Positions 30,230-30,716 of a stretch of DNA of 30,716 nucleotides are shown here, one piece after another. This DNA comes from an uncultured Prevotellaceae bacterium (lineage in GTDB: Bacteria; Bacteroidota; Bacteroidia; Bacteroidales; Bacteroidaceae), in assembly GCA_937898415.1 (NCBI GenBank), contig CALDLA010000120.1:1-30716 (forward strand), written 5' to 3'. Position numbers and translations under genes: made by a program. Under the pieces are notes generated by a model. The model was not told where the DNA came from and searched no databases. It saw nothing but the letters and a program-made list of their open reading frames with translations. How positions within the stretch are numbered: position 1 is the first letter of the stretch; the number at the start of each line of letters is the position of its first letter.

Positions 30230-30716
30230 ATGCGAGACTTTGCAGCAATAGATTTTGAAACGGCAAACAACGAACGCAGTTCAGTTTGTTCTGTAGGTGT
30301 AGTGATAGTACGCAACGGTGAGATTGTAGATTCATTCTACTCTCTCATCCAGCCTGAGCCAAACTATTATAACTACTGGTGTAGCCAGGTTCATGGGCTC
30401 TGTCGCGAAGACACGGAGGAGGCACCAGTGTTCCCAAAGGTCTGGGCACAGATAGAGCCATTGATTGAAGGCCTGCCCCTTGTGGCCCACAACAAACCCT
30501 TTGATGAAGGTTGCCTGAAGGCTGTGTTCCGAGTATATCAGATGGACTATCCTGACTATGAGTTCTACGATACGCTTTGTGTCTCTCGTCGCACGTTCCC
30601 TTATTTGCCAAACCACCAGCTTCACACCGTTGCCGCCGAATGTGGCTACGAGTTAAAGAACCATCACCACGCACTTGCTGACGCAGAAGCTTGTGCCTGG
30701 ATAGCAAGGGAAATAC
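30230..30716 (+). CDS. DEDDh 3'-5' exonuclease, DnaQ-like (3' end cut by window)
   Basis: An open frame from ATG at 30230 to the window end (162 codons seen). The DEDDh motifs are clear: Exo I DFETAN (D9, E11), Exo II VAHNKPFDEG with its catalytic Asp, and Exo III NHHHALADAEAC with the catalytic His and Asp. Together these are the four acidic metal ligands and the histidine of DNA polymerase III epsilon-type exonucleases. It may be a stand-alone exonuclease or the N-terminal domain of a larger protein; the truncated end hides this. It starts two bases after the WYL gene. Confidence 0.9.
   Translation, partial: MRDFAAIDFETANNERSSVCSVGVVIVRNGEIVDSFYSLIQPEPNYYNYWCSQVHGLCREDTEEAPVFPKVWAQIEPLIEGLPLVAHNKPFDEGCLKAVFRVYQMDYPDYEFYDTLCVSRRTFPYLPNHQLHTVAAECGYELKNHHHALADAEACAWIAREI

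Noticed and set aside
1..30716. CRISPR array, tRNA or rRNA genes, insertion sequence or prophage
   Set aside because: No regularly spaced repeats with spacers, no tRNA-like cloverleaf, no rRNA sequence, no transposase or integrase ORF and no terminal inverted repeats were seen.

Overview
The window looks like chromosomal DNA of a Bacteroidota species in the order Bacteroidales, most like Prevotella and its relatives. Three things point there. Most intergenic gaps carry the Bacteroidota promoter pattern (TTTG, about 20 bases, TAnnTTTG) instead of an E. coli-type promoter. Shine-Dalgarno sites are weak or absent. The gene families (LruC-type and DUF4270 lipoproteins, a TonB-dependent receptor, a succinate/propionate-pathway decarboxylase set, VTC plus DUF4956) are typical of that group. 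No rRNA, tRNA, CRISPR array, transposase or phage structural gene was seen. Every gap without a gene is shorter than 300 bases.

Layout, left to right. 1-703: C-terminal part of a secreted protein, possibly frameshifted at its end. 851-5778: two overlapping secreted glycosidase genes (GH35, then GH2). 5871-7322: a VTC polyphosphate-polymerase-like protein followed by a DUF4956 membrane protein. 7332-10658 (minus): dsbD followed by an L-cysteine desulfidase-family gene. 10890-11594: a periplasmic TPR protein. 11584-14206 (minus): mce, mmdA, a 50-residue subunit and a biotin carrier, i.e. methylmalonyl-CoA decarboxylation without the membrane beta subunit. 14363-16990 (minus): an LruC-domain lipoprotein with an AT-rich inserted module. 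17118-19499 (minus): a TonB-dependent receptor. 19609-23105: an MFS transporter overlapping a PcrA/UvrD helicase. 23100-25521 (minus): a short glycogen-synthase-like protein, a DUF4270 lipoprotein and a 43-residue protein. 25618-26601 (minus): a FemAB/GNAT-like protein. 26686-28329: nitroreductase, KdsC phosphatase and Maf, all overlapping. 28292-29104 (minus): an acidic-tailed unknown. 29322 to the right edge: a WYL regulator followed two bases later by a DEDDh exonuclease cut by the window end.

Most of this is core and envelope biology: outer-membrane glycan handling, periplasmic redox, propionate metabolism, Kdo synthesis and DNA repair. The most notable features are not a new multi-gene system but points of architecture. 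Two intrinsic terminators lie inside the coding sequence of the convergent neighbour (11515-11555 and 23130-23165). Two genes have a promoter -7 box almost touching the start codon, which suggests leaderless mRNAs. An inverted repeat sits inside one of those promoters. Short tandem repeats lie in linkers and leaders. The best candidates for poorly described biology are the VTC/DUF4956 pair, the GT5-only 'glycogen synthase' with its DUF4270 partner, and the WYL/exonuclease pair, which could be the edge of an accessory or defence locus continuing past the right end.
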